Below, piece by piece: positions 48,083 through 57,600 of a DNA stretch of 64,000 nt. Location: contig NZ_CANMFI010000003.1 of NCBI RefSeq assembly GCF_947497125.1, positions 186,001-250,000 of the forward strand, in the 5' to 3' direction. The notes under the pieces were generated by a model that worked only from the letters and a program-made list of their open reading frames with translations, had not been told where the DNA came from and made no database searches. Position 1 is the first letter of the stretch. Each line of letters opens with the position of its first letter. The stretch is from an uncultured Polaribacter sp. (GTDB taxonomy: Bacteria > Bacteroidota > Bacteroidia > Flavobacteriales > Flavobacteriaceae). A program made the position numbers and the translations under genes.

Positions 48083-49006
48083 TTATTTTTTTACAAATTG
48101 AACAACGGTTTCAATTAGTTTTTCTGAAATTTGATATTCATCAGAAAAATAAGATTTCATATTGTCTTCCTCTTTTTCTATGTTTTTTAATACATGATTC
48201 ATACCACCAATACTTACCAGTTCTCCATTTTTACTTGCAGATAATAGGTTTGTAGCATCTTCCATTTTTACTTGTAAGTCTTTATTCCCTTGAAGGATTA
48301 GAACAGGAACTTTAATTTTTTTAATTTCTTCTGTTGGATTGATTTGCATCCAAGAATATAAAAAAGCTTGATTCTGTTTTGCAAAAACACTTATTAAAAA
48401 CGGATTTATAGCTGTAATTTTACCATGAATTCTAAGAGAATCGAACTGTTCTTGTGCAGCTTCGCCCAAAGTAGGGTTGTTTTTACCAATTTGATCAATA
48501 ATTACTTTGTCTACACTCTCGCCAGCGCCAGCAATAGAAATGTATTTATCTACATCATTTATCGCTAACATTGCAATTAAAGAACCTTGGCTATGACCTG
48601 CCAAAATAATTTCAGAAAAACGATTTTCTTTTTTAAAGTGATGAACGATTTCATTAATATCTAGAGCAAAATCTGTAATTAAAGTACCATTTAAAAAATC
48701 TTTATTGTTTTTATTTGCAGTCCTTTTATCAAAACTAAAAAAAGCAATATTCTCTTTGTTTATGGCATCTCTAAACTGTTTTATATAATTTGCTTTTACA
48801 GGTGTGCCTTCTTGGTTTCCATTTCTGTCTACATTACCAGAACCATGCACCCAAATAATTAATGGTGTTTTTTCTTGTTGATAGGTTAACGTACCTGGCA
48901 ATTCTATTTGTTGATTGTAAATTGTTATTTCTTCAGAATTTATTTGTGCTACTGCTATTGAAATTCCGAATATTGAAATTATAATATGTGTAATAAGTTT
49001 ATTCAT
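48083..49006 (-). CDS. Secreted alpha/beta hydrolase
   Basis: 307 residues from the start NKLITHIIISIFGISIAVAQ, a signal peptide; an upstream ATG at 49039 would add 11 residues. The alpha/beta-hydrolase fold shows the oxyanion segment IIWVHGSGNVDRNG, nucleophile elbow AGHSQGS near 140 (GxSxG), Asp in VLILQGNKDLQV near 245 and His in GGMNHVLKN near 275. So the triad is complete: a periplasmic or surface esterase/peptidase of unknown substrate. Fourth gene of the SPFH operon, 37 bases after the previous gene. Confidence 0.85.
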   Translation of the reverse strand: MNKLITHIIISIFGISIAVAQINSEEITIYNQQIELPGTLTYQQEKTPLIIWVHGSGNVDRNGNQEGTPVKANYIKQFRDAINKENIAFFSFDKRTANKNNKDFLNGTLITDFALDINEIVHHFKKENRFSEIILAGHSQGSLIAMLAINDVDKYISIAGAGESVDKVIIDQIGKNNPTLGEAAQEQFDSLRIHGKITAINPFLISVFAKQNQAFLYSWMQINPTEEIKKIKVPVLILQGNKDLQVKMEDATNLLSASKNGELVSIGGMNHVLKNIEKEEDNMKSYFSDEYQISEKLIETVVQFVKK

Positions 49007-49043
49007 GTTATTAAGTTTTATAAAATTTTCAACTAGCATCCAA

Positions 49044-49562
49044 TTACCCGATAGGTTCGTTTAAATTAACTTTCTCTGTGTATCTTTTTAAAACCTGCAT
49101 TGCTTCCTCTTTTTTCTGAGTGCCAATTAATAATTTTTTACCATTATTTAATTTTAATTGAATACCAATATCACCAGAAATATTGATGCATTTTCCTTTC
49201 TTTTTATTCCAGAAAGCTCCGCCTTTAAAACCCCAACCGCCATATTCTCCTATTGGGTCGTAGGTTCTTACATGGGCATTTTCAATTTCTTGCCACGGAA
49301 TGGTTTTGTAACTAAAATGAATAGGAAAAAATTGATAATGAATGCCAATTTCATCGATTCTAGTTTTTAGTTTGAATATAAAAATAATACCTACAGAAGC
49401 TAAAATACCAAGTAAGGTTATAGTAAATTCTTGAACAGACATTTTAGAATTCTCGTTTAAAAATTCTTTTCCCATAACATAAATGGGCACAACTAAACTA
49501 AAACCTAGAACTATAAATAGCCAAATTTGTGTAAAACGTTGTTCTTCTATAAAGATTTTCAT
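49044..49562 (-). CDS. Two-helix membrane protein with PH-like domain, unknown function
   Basis: 172 residues. Two hydrophobic helices (about 12-30 and 45-63) are followed by a soluble beta-rich domain (65-165) with IDEIGIHYQFFPIHFSYKTIPWQEIENAHVRTY in sequence, which resembles bacterial PH-like domains, and a Gly/Trp-rich GGWGFKGGAFWNKKKGK. I cannot give a named family with certainty. It starts one base after the stop of the DUF4177 gene, so it is tightly coupled within the SPFH operon. Confidence 0.7.
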   Translation of the reverse strand: MKIFIEEQRFTQIWLFIVLGFSLVVPIYVMGKEFLNENSKMSVQEFTITLLGILASVGIIFIFKLKTRIDEIGIHYQFFPIHFSYKTIPWQEIENAHVRTYDPIGEYGGWGFKGGAFWNKKKGKCINISGDIGIQLKLNNGKKLLIGTQKKEEAMQVLKRYTEKVNLNEPIG

Positions 49563-49563
49563 T

Positions 49564-49722
49564 TTACCTGTTTTTATCTCTTTCTAAAACAATTGCATTC
49601 CAGTTTTGTGGCATTTCTTTTAGAGTCCATCCTTCTCTTGCATATTGATTTAACAAGTCTTCAAAATTTTGTACTCTATTTCTAAAACCTAACTTTAAAG
49701 TGACTACTTTGTATTCTTTCAT
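49564..49722 (-). CDS. DUF4177-like small protein
   Basis: A 52-residue protein: KEYKVVTLKLGFRNRVQNFEDLLNQYAREGWTLKEMPQNWNAIVLERDKNR is spread over the frame; the pattern KEYKVV...LN.YAREGWTL....... matches DUF4177-type proteins. No membrane segment. It lies between the SPFH gene (10 bases) and the PH-like gene (one base). Function unknown; perhaps a partner of the membrane proteins beside it. Confidence 0.78.
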   Translation of the reverse strand: MKEYKVVTLKLGFRNRVQNFEDLLNQYAREGWTLKEMPQNWNAIVLERDKNR

Positions 49723-49732
49723 TTTTATTTGT

Positions 49733-50593
49733 TTAATGACTTAATGTTCCTGTATTTACAACAGGGCTTGCTTCTTTATCTCCACATAAAATAACCAATA
49801 AATTACTTACCATAGCAGCTTTTCGTTCTTCATCTAGAGCTACAATTTGTTTTTTATTCAATTCTTCTAATGCCATCTCTACCATTTCTACAGCACCTTG
49901 CACTATTTTATGTCTTGCAGCAACTATAGCTGTTGCTTGTTGTCTTTTTAACATCGCAGATGCAATTTCTTGCGCATAGGCTAAATAGCCAATTCTTGCC
50001 TCTAAAACCTCTATACCTGCTATTGCCAAGCGTTCGTCAATTTCTTTTTCAAGCGCTTCAGAAACTTCATTTACACTTGATCGAAGTGTAATGTCTTCGG
50101 TATGTCCTTCATCTGCAAAGTTGTCGTAAGGATACATGCTAGCCAGCTTTCTAACTGCTGCATCGGTTTGTACACGCACAAAATTTTCATAATTATCTAC
50201 ATCAAAAGCTGCTTTGTACGTGTCTGTAACTCGCCAAACTAAAATGGTAGATATCATAATTGGGTTGCCTAGTTTGTCGTTTACTTTTAAACGCTCGCTG
50301 TCAAAATTACTCGCTCTTAAAGAAATTGCTTTTTTTCTAAATAATGGATTCGCCCAATACAAGCCATTCTCTTTTATGGTGCCAACGTATTTACCAAATA
50401 GTAAGATTACTTTAGAAGTGTTTGGATTTACAAGGATAAAGCCAAAAAAACCGATAAAGCCAATGAGGCTTACAGGTAAGAAGATAGGAGTTTGTTTGAT
50501 GATACTTGCTATAATTCCTCCAAAGAAAAGAACTAAAACGATTAATAACATTAAGTAACCGTTTGCAGGTTTAATAATTTTTTCTGATTTCAT
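49733..50593 (-). CDS. SPFH/Band 7 domain membrane protein
   Basis: 286 residues. Two N-terminal membrane helices (13-33, 38-56) precede the SPFH domain (60-220: VNPNTSKVILLFGKYVGTIKENGLYWANPLF and DERLAIAGIEVLEARIGYLAYAQEIASAML) and a helical tail (to 275) expected to drive oligomerisation. SPFH proteins form large ring assemblies that scaffold membrane microdomains. It heads a five-gene operon; the promoter region contains a 14-bp perfect inverted repeat. No NfeD partner is adjacent, unlike many SPFH operons. Confidence 0.88.
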   Translation of the reverse strand: MKSEKIIKPANGYLMLLIVLVLFFGGIIASIIKQTPIFLPVSLIGFIGFFGFILVNPNTSKVILLFGKYVGTIKENGLYWANPLFRKKAISLRASNFDSERLKVNDKLGNPIMISTILVWRVTDTYKAAFDVDNYENFVRVQTDAAVRKLASMYPYDNFADEGHTEDITLRSSVNEVSEALEKEIDERLAIAGIEVLEARIGYLAYAQEIASAMLKRQQATAIVAARHKIVQGAVEMVEMALEELNKKQIVALDEERKAAMVSNLLVILCGDKEASPVVNTGTLSH

Positions 50594-50648
50594 ATTGTGT
50601 TTTTAAGTGATATTAAATTGATATCATAAAGATATATTATTTTTTTTG

Positions 50649-50694
50649 ATTTTAACAAATTTTATGACTAATATTTTTATAAATTTGTTAAAAT
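50649..50694. promoter_or_regulatory. 14-bp perfect inverted repeat between the SPFH operon and the nuclease gene
   Basis: ATTTTAACAAATTT (50649-50662) and AAATTTGTTAAAAT (50681-50694) with an 18-base spacer. A perfect -7 box for the nuclease gene (TAAATTTG, 50680-50687) is within the right arm, so a protein bound there would block that promoter; it sits about 56 bases from the SPFH start. Confidence 0.5.
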
Positions 50695-50712
50695 TAATCT
50701 TAAAGACTAAAA

Positions 50713-51495
50713 ATGAAAATTAAATTAATTGTACTGCTTTCTTTTCTATTTATTGCTAACACAAAAAATGAAGAGACTTTTTTTTGGGGGCCAACAGGTC
50801 ATAGAACAACAGGTAAAATTGCAGAAATGCATCTTACAAATAAAGCAAAAAGAAAAATTGATAAATTGTTACAAGGGCAGAGTTTGGCTTTTGTTTCTAC
50901 GTATGCAGATGAAATAAAATCGGACAGAAGCTTTAGTAAATATTACCCTTGGCATTACGTAAATATGGGTTTAAACGAAACGTATGCAACTACAGAGAAA
51001 AATCCGAAAGGAGATATTGTTACCGGAATAGATACCTGTATTAAGGTTTTAAAAGATAAAAATAGCAGTGAGGCAGATAAAGTGTTTCATTTAAAACTAT
51101 TGGTGCACTTTGTGGGCGATTTACATCAGCCAATGCACATTGGGCAAAGAGAAGATAAAGGTGGTAATACCATACAAGTTCAGTGGTTTGGTAAAGGTAC
51201 CAATTTACATGCTGTATGGGATTCTAAGATGATTGAAGAGTGGAATATGAGTTATGTTGAATTGGCAGAAAATGCAAAACAACTTACTAAAAATGAAATA
51301 AAAGAAATAGAAAAAGGTTCTGTTGTTTCTTGGGTAGATGAAATTCATGAAATAACCAAAGAGGTGTATGCTTCTGTTAAGGTTGGCGAAAATTTAAAAT
51401 ACAGATATTCTTATGATCATTTGGCAACGGTAAGAACTCAATTACAAAAAGGCGGTATTCGTTTGGCAAGTATTTTAAACGATATTTTTAAGTAA
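50713..51495 (+). CDS. S1/P1-type zinc-dependent nuclease
   Basis: 260 residues with a short signal peptide. Mature start is expected near Trp25, whose backbone binds zinc in this family. Further ligands and signature residues: WGPTGH (His30), Asp66, YPWHYVN (His81), HFVGDLHQPMH (His132, Asp136, His142), NLHAVWD (His166, Asp170). So the tri-zinc site is complete: a secreted single-strand nuclease and 3'-nucleotidase, probably for nucleic acid scavenging. Monocistronic with terminator. Confidence 0.92.
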   Translation: MKIKLIVLLSFLFIANTKNEETFFWGPTGHRTTGKIAEMHLTNKAKRKIDKLLQGQSLAFVSTYADEIKSDRSFSKYYPWHYVNMGLNETYATTEKNPKGDIVTGIDTCIKVLKDKNSSEADKVFHLKLLVHFVGDLHQPMHIGQREDKGGNTIQVQWFGKGTNLHAVWDSKMIEEWNMSYVELAENAKQLTKNEIKEIEKGSVVSWVDEIHEITKEVYASVKVGENLKYRYSYDHLATVRTQLQKGGIRLASILNDIFK

Positions 51496-51528
51496 ATAGC
51501 ATCGCTATTTTGCGCTATAAAAATAGTT

Positions 51529-51560
51529 AAAGTCTTATCATATTGATAAGACTTTTTTTT
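51529..51560. terminator. Terminator after the nuclease gene
   Basis: AAAGTCTTATCA/TGATAAGACTTT (51529-51540, 51544-51555), loop TAT, T to 51560. Best on the plus strand; may also serve the convergent LTA-synthase-like gene. Confidence 0.9.
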
Positions 51561-51563
51561 GCT

Positions 51564-53417
51564 CTATTTTCTATCTAAAAAGTCTTGATAAGCATTTTGC
51601 ATCACAGCTTTGCTAAGAGAGTCTAATTGTTTAATGTTGTTGCCTGTAGTTAAAATTGGTTTTTTCTGAATGTTATCAAACACAAAAGTATTATTTTTAG
51701 TAACCAACCCAAAACCATTATTAAACACATAATGTGCGTATTGATCTTGCGAGTTGTTAAAAATATTTTTACCGAATTTAAAGTCAGAATTATTACCTTT
51801 TAAAATACTTAATAAGGTGTAAGACAAATCTACTTGACTAGAAATATTGTTGACAATGCCCTTTTTTTGAAGTGCGCCACCAAGCCATAACATTGGTATT
51901 TTAAATTTTTTAGGAGAATTAAAAAGGCCTTCATGTTCTGGTGTTCGATGACCATGGTCTGATACAATAACAATTAACGTATTTTTATACCAAGGTTGTT
52001 TTTTTGCATCAGCAATAAAATTACCAATTGCTTTATCTGTATAAGCATGTGCACTTCTAAATTTATTTTCTTCTGTATTTTTGCCAAATTTATAAGTGTC
52101 TGGGAATTCAAAAGGCTCATGACTAGTAAGTGTAAGTGCAATTTTAAAGAAAGGTGTGTTTTTTTCTTTATTGATGTCTTCTAAAAAACGCTGCATAAAA
52201 ACATGGTCATGAACACCCCATTTAGAGTTCCAATCTTGTTTATCAAATTCGTTACCATCTACAAAATCGATAATCCCAGCATTTCGAAGATAGGTATTCA
52301 TGTTTCCGAAGTTTAAATCGCCACCATAATAAAAAGAAGTTTTGTAACCTAAATCGTTCATTTTTTTGGGCAACATTGGTAAACTTCTTGTCTTATTAGG
52401 CATTTTCATAATGCTTTTTGTTGGCTGCGGATAATAACCGCTTAATATTGCAGGTATTCCTTTGTCGGTTCTATCGCCGTTTGCATAAAAGTTGGTAAAC
52501 AATAAACCTTCTTTAGATAGTTCATTTAAGTTTGCTGTAACAGTTGGTTCTCCATCTAAAACACCTACTACTTTGGCAGTTAAGCTTTCCCAAATAATTA
52601 AAATAATATTCGGTTTTTCGGTATTTAAAATTTGATCTGTATTGGCAATTAAAAGCTTGTTTTTTGTTTTATTGATAATGTTTTCGGCTGTTATTTCATC
52701 AAAATGAACGTAGTTATTTTTACTGTTTGATGAGTGTGTTATTGCGTTAAAAAAATTCCATATATAATTAATGGCAGCATGATTGGCAAACATGTTACTC
52801 GAAAAATAAACATTACTTTGATTGACAGGTATTGTTTGTAAACCACCTCTTAAAGGAACAATTAATAAAGCAGATGCTAAAAACAATACACTGGTATGCG
52901 ACCAATGGCTTTGCGTTAAATAGAGACTATTTTTATGAATTTGTTTTGTAAACAGTTGTATAAAAACATAAGAAATAAGCAACCAAATACAGACGCCTGA
53001 AATGAGCTGAAAAGTTGTTGCAGATGCAATCATTACAGCTGGAGTATTTAAATAATTAAGAAATGTAGCGTCTAATCTTGTGCCCCAAGAAGCATATAAA
53101 GTAGCATCAATTATTAGCAATAAACTTAAGAATGCAATTAATAACTGAGAATATCGAATGATAATTGTTGTTATTTTTTTAGGTTGAATAAAAAAAGTTA
53201 ATGAAATAAGAATAAAGGGTATAAAACTGAGATACGCTGTAAAAGAAATGTCTAATCGAAGGCCATAAACAAATGTATTTACAAAGGTTGTAACGTTTAA
53301 TTCTGTTGTTTTATCAAAATAAAAAAGTAAAAAAAATAAACGGGCAAATACAAAGTAGCCAATCCATAAAAGGAAATAAAAGCAGTTAAAAAGAAGTTTG
53401 TTTTTTAAGTTTTTCAT
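51564..53417 (-). CDS. LTA synthase family membrane sulfatase-like enzyme
   Basis: 617 residues. Five membrane helices (about 8-33, 60-78, 90-110, 130-157, 173-190) anchor an extracytoplasmic sulfatase-fold domain (265-610). Metal ligands seen: Glu277 in LIIWESLTAK, catalytic Thr317 in NGDRTDKG, and DHGH near 488. LtaS-type enzymes move phosphoglycerol from phosphatidylglycerol; Gram-negative members modify glycans or lipids, and the product here is unknown. Second gene after tsaD, 10 bases downstream. Confidence 0.9.
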   Translation of the reverse strand: MKNLKNKLLFNCFYFLLWIGYFVFARLFFLLFYFDKTTELNVTTFVNTFVYGLRLDISFTAYLSFIPFILISLTFFIQPKKITTIIIRYSQLLIAFLSLLLIIDATLYASWGTRLDATFLNYLNTPAVMIASATTFQLISGVCIWLLISYVFIQLFTKQIHKNSLYLTQSHWSHTSVLFLASALLIVPLRGGLQTIPVNQSNVYFSSNMFANHAAINYIWNFFNAITHSSNSKNNYVHFDEITAENIINKTKNKLLIANTDQILNTEKPNIILIIWESLTAKVVGVLDGEPTVTANLNELSKEGLLFTNFYANGDRTDKGIPAILSGYYPQPTKSIMKMPNKTRSLPMLPKKMNDLGYKTSFYYGGDLNFGNMNTYLRNAGIIDFVDGNEFDKQDWNSKWGVHDHVFMQRFLEDINKEKNTPFFKIALTLTSHEPFEFPDTYKFGKNTEENKFRSAHAYTDKAIGNFIADAKKQPWYKNTLIVIVSDHGHRTPEHEGLFNSPKKFKIPMLWLGGALQKKGIVNNISSQVDLSYTLLSILKGNNSDFKFGKNIFNNSQDQYAHYVFNNGFGLVTKNNTFVFDNIQKKPILTTGNNIKQLDSLSKAVMQNAYQDFLDRK

Positions 53418-53427
53418 GAATAGTTTT

Positions 53428-54453
53428 CTAGTCAGTTACTTTTAAACGTGCTTTTGCAGTAATTGAGACCTCAGAATAATCGTTGTTTAAGTATTTTAAG
53501 TAGCCTGTAATTGCTACCATTGCAGCATTGTCAGTTGTGTATTCAAATTTAGGAATGTAGGTAGTCCATCCAAAATGTTTTTCTGCTTGTTTTAGTCTGT
53601 TTCTAATTTCAGAGTTTGCAGAAACACCACCAGCAATCGCAATATTTTTAATACCAGTTTGTTTTACAGCATTCTTTAATTTATCCATTAATATTTCTGT
53701 AATAGTGTACTGAATTGATGCGCAAATATCACGCAAATTTTCTTCTATAAAGTTTGGGTTTATTCTTACTTGTTTTTGAATAAAGTAAAGGATTCCGGTC
53801 TTTAAACCACTAAAACTAAAGTCTAAATCGCCAACTTTAGGTTTTGTAAATGGATACGCTTTTGGGTTGCCTAGTTTGGCATACTTATCAATTAAAGGAC
53901 CGCCAGGATAAGGTAGCCCAAGTATTTTTGCAGATTTATCAAAAGCCTCTCCAACAGCATCATCAATTGTTTCTCCTAAAACTTCCATTTCAAAGTGGTC
54001 TGTAATTTTAACAATCTGCGTATGACCACCACTAATTGTTAGGCAAATAAATGGAAAGCTTGGTATTTTAGCATTTTCTTCTTTTATAAAGTGAGCTAAA
54101 ATATGTGCTTGCATATGGTTAACATCTATCAATGGTATTTTTAAACCAATGGCCAAAGATTTTGCAAAAGAGGTACCTACTAATAAAGAGCCCATTAAAC
54201 CAGGACCGCGGGTAAAAGCAATGGCAGATAGGTTTTCTTTAGTAATACTTGCTTGCTCGATGGCTTGCTGTATTACAGGTAAAATGTTTTGTTGATGAGC
54301 TCTCGAAGCCAGTTCAGGAACCACACCACCATATTTAGCATGTATCTCTTGATTGGCAACTACATTGCTTAATACTTTGCCGTTGTAAATTACAGATGCG
54401 CTTGTATCATCACAAGAAGATTCTATCCCTAATATGTAAACATCTTTGTTCAT
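53428..54453 (-). CDS. tsaD: tRNA N6-adenosine threonylcarbamoyltransferase TsaD
   Basis: 341 residues; transfers the threonylcarbamoyl group from TC-AMP to A37 of ANN-decoding tRNAs together with TsaB and TsaE. ASKHA fold: ILGIESSCDDTSASV at the start, metal ligands His113 and His117 in VNHMQAHILAH, nucleotide loops SGGHTQIVKI and IAGGVSANSEIR, and the last metal Asp in TTDNAAMVAI. First gene of a pair with the LTA-synthase-like gene; divergent from tamB. Confidence 0.97.
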   Translation of the reverse strand: MNKDVYILGIESSCDDTSASVIYNGKVLSNVVANQEIHAKYGGVVPELASRAHQQNILPVIQQAIEQASITKENLSAIAFTRGPGLMGSLLVGTSFAKSLAIGLKIPLIDVNHMQAHILAHFIKEENAKIPSFPFICLTISGGHTQIVKITDHFEMEVLGETIDDAVGEAFDKSAKILGLPYPGGPLIDKYAKLGNPKAYPFTKPKVGDLDFSFSGLKTGILYFIQKQVRINPNFIEENLRDICASIQYTITEILMDKLKNAVKQTGIKNIAIAGGVSANSEIRNRLKQAEKHFGWTTYIPKFEYTTDNAAMVAITGYLKYLNNDYSEVSITAKARLKVTD

Positions 54454-54462
54454 TAAAATTGA

Positions 54463-54480
54463 TAATTTTGCACAAAATTA
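54463..54480. promoter_or_regulatory. Back-to-back -7 boxes between tsaD and tamB
   Basis: TAATTTTG (54463-54470) and CAAAATTA (54473-54480) are perfect inverted copies two bases apart; each reads as TAnnTTTG on its strand. The leftward box fits tsaD, with a start about 13 bases before its ATG. Further rightward boxes lie at 54534-54541 (TAAATTTG) and 54566-54573 (TATTTTTG) for tamB. Confidence 0.45.
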
Positions 54481-54674
54481 AGGATAATTTTAGGTTGTAT
54501 TTCTTTTTTAAGAATAGAAATTTAATTCTTTGTTAAATTTGAACGTTCTTTGTACAACTTGGCAATATTTTTGTTGTAATAAATTAAACAATTCGAATCA
54601 ATTAAATATCAGTAATTATCAAAAACGCGATAAAAAAAATACTAAAGTCTTTAGGGTACTTTTCACTCTTTTTA

Positions 54675-57600
54675 TTGCTTGTTAGCATACTGCTTTCAAT
54701 ACCTGCTATACAAACAAAATTAGGTAATTATGCTACTCAAAAAATAAATGAAGAGTACCATACAAATATTAGCATTCAAAAAATAGATCTTTCTTTTTTA
54801 GGGAATATAAAGCTAAAAGGTGTTCAGGTAAAAGATCATCATAAAGATACTTTGATATTTGTGAAATCTCTTTCTACCTCACTTTTAAGTTTGCAAAGTG
54901 CAATGGAGAGTGAAATTAATTTAGGAAGTGTTACCATTAGTGATGCCCATGTTTATATGCAAACTTATAAAGATGAGTTTGATGATTCTTTAAGCGCTTT
55001 TATTGAAGGTTTTAGAAGCAATAAACCAATAGATTCGTTAGATAAAAAATTTATATTAAGAACTTCTAACGTGTATGTAAGTAACTTAAATTATATCTTA
55101 AAAAATTACAACAAAACAAACCCGATTTCTTTTTCTGCTAAAAATATTGGAGGGAACTTACAAGATTTATTGGTAAATGGTGCCGATTTTTCATCAAAAA
55201 TTAGAGGGCTTTATTTTACTGATAACAGAGGGGTAGAGGTTGCTAATTTAACTACAGATTTTACCTACTCTAAAACAGCTATGCATTTTAAGAATACTGT
55301 TTTAAAAACGAAAGGGTCAGATATTAAAGCAACAATAGATTTTAGTTACACAAGAGAAGATTTAGCTAATTTTAATGATAAAGTTTTAATAAATGCAGAA
55401 TTTGATAACTCAATAATTTCGAATACAGATTTAAAAAAATATTACAACGAATTAAACGGTTTTGATGTTTTTAAAATGAAAGGAAATTTGAAAGGAAAGA
55501 TGAATCGTTTTTCTCTAAAACAATTTTCATTAGTATCAAAAAAAGGGCTACAAATTTATGGAGATTTAAACTTTGCAAATGCTGTTAATGTTGAAAGAGG
55601 ATTTGAATTTAACGGAAATTTTAGAAAACTAACCGCAAATTATTTAAAACTAAAACACTTGTTGCCTAACGTTTTAGGGAAAACCATGCCTTCTGAGCTT
55701 GAAAAATTTGGCGATTTTGACGTTGTTGGAAATGTATCTGTAACCCAAGATGAAGTTAAGGCAACCTTAGATTTAAAATCTGATATTGGTGCACTGAACA
55801 CAGATTTGCAAATTTCTAATATTGTAACCATAGATAACGCAAAGTATGAAGGAAACATTGTGTTAGATAAGTTTCATTTAGGTAACTTTTTTAACGACCC
55901 GTTATTTGGTGAGGTCTCTTTAAAAGGAGCTGTTATTGGTAGTGGTTTTAAATTATCAAACATAGATACCTCTTTTGATGGCGTAGTGTCTATGTTGAGT
56001 TTTAAAAATTATACGTACAAAAATATTACAGCAAACGGTCAATATCAAAACAATAAGTTTGATGGTGAATTAAAAGTTGATGATCAGAATTTTAAAATGA
56101 ATTTTAAAGGTCTTGCAGATTTATCATCAGCAGAAAATAGATTCGATTTTAAGTCTGATATTCGTTATTTAAACCTAAAAGAAACCAATCTTTTTAAAAG
56201 AGATAGTATTGCTATTTTAAAAGGAAGTATAGAATTAGATGTTGCAGGCAACACTTTTGACGATATTACTGGTAAAGCAACCTTTAATGATGTTTTTTAT
56301 ACCAACGAAAAAAAAGTATTTAATTTTAAAGAATTTCAGTTAGTTTCTTCTGTAAAAGATAGTATTAAAAACATCGAAGTTATTTCTAAAGATATAGCAA
56401 ACGGAAGTTTAACAGGTAATTTTTCTTTTTCAGAACTTTTACCAGTAGCACAAAATGCATTGGGTAGTATTTATGCAAATTATACACCATATACTGTTGC
56501 ACCACATCAATTTTTAGATTTTAATTTTACAATTTACAATCAAATAGTAACGGTTTTTTTTCCGGAAGTTTCTATTGATAATAACACTAAAATTAAAGGA
56601 AAAATAAAGTCTGATAAAAATCAGCTTAAAGTTACTTTTTCATCACCGAAAATAGACTTTTATGGTAACGTAATAACAGATTTGTTATTACGAACAGATA
56701 ATCAGAATCCGTTATATAACTCTCATTTAACAGCCGCGAATGTTGCAACAAAGTATTATGAAGTGTCTAAGTTAAACTTATTGAGTTTAAATCAAAAAGA
56801 CACTCTTTATTTTAAGTCTGTTTTTGCAGGTGGTAAAAAAGAAAATGAGAAGTTTAATTTAGATTTTTATTACACATTTAATCCAGAAGGGAACTCGGTA
56901 ATAGGGTTCGAAAAATCTTCTTTTGAGTTTAAAGAAAATATTTGGCATATAGCCCCAGACAACCTAAATACCGACAAGGTTACTTTTAACTTAAAAGAAA
57001 ACGACTTTAATTTTAGTCAGTTTAAACTTGTTTCTGGGGTTCAAGAACTTGCATTTTCTGGAAATTTAAAAGGAGATACAGAAAAGGTGCTTTTGGCCGA
57101 TTTTAAAAATGTTAAACTAGAGAGTTTTTTGCCAAAAATAGACAGTCTTAGTTTAAAAGGTGCTCTTTCGGGGAATTTAGATTTTGTTCAGCAAGAGGGT
57201 GTATACAGTCCGGAAGGTGTTTTATTTATTAAAGATTTTGAAGTTAATGATTTTAAGCAAGGAGATTTATCTTTAAATATCAAAGGAGATAATTCTTATG
57301 AAAAATACGGGGTTCAATTATCAATAAATAACGATAAAGTAAAAAGTATTGCAGCAATTGGATCGTTAGATTTTTCAGAAAAAAGACCATTAATAGACTT
57401 AGAAATGTATTTAGAGAATTTTGGTTTAGACGCTTTTAGTCCTTTAGGCAAAGATGTTTTTTCTTCTATAAGAGGTAGTGCCTCTGGTAATTTTTCTTTA
57501 AAAGGTTTTTTGGGAAATCCTGAGATGGAAGGAACATTAACACTTGAAAATGCTGGTTTAAGTTTTCCTTATTTAAATGTAGATTACGATTTTTTAGGAA

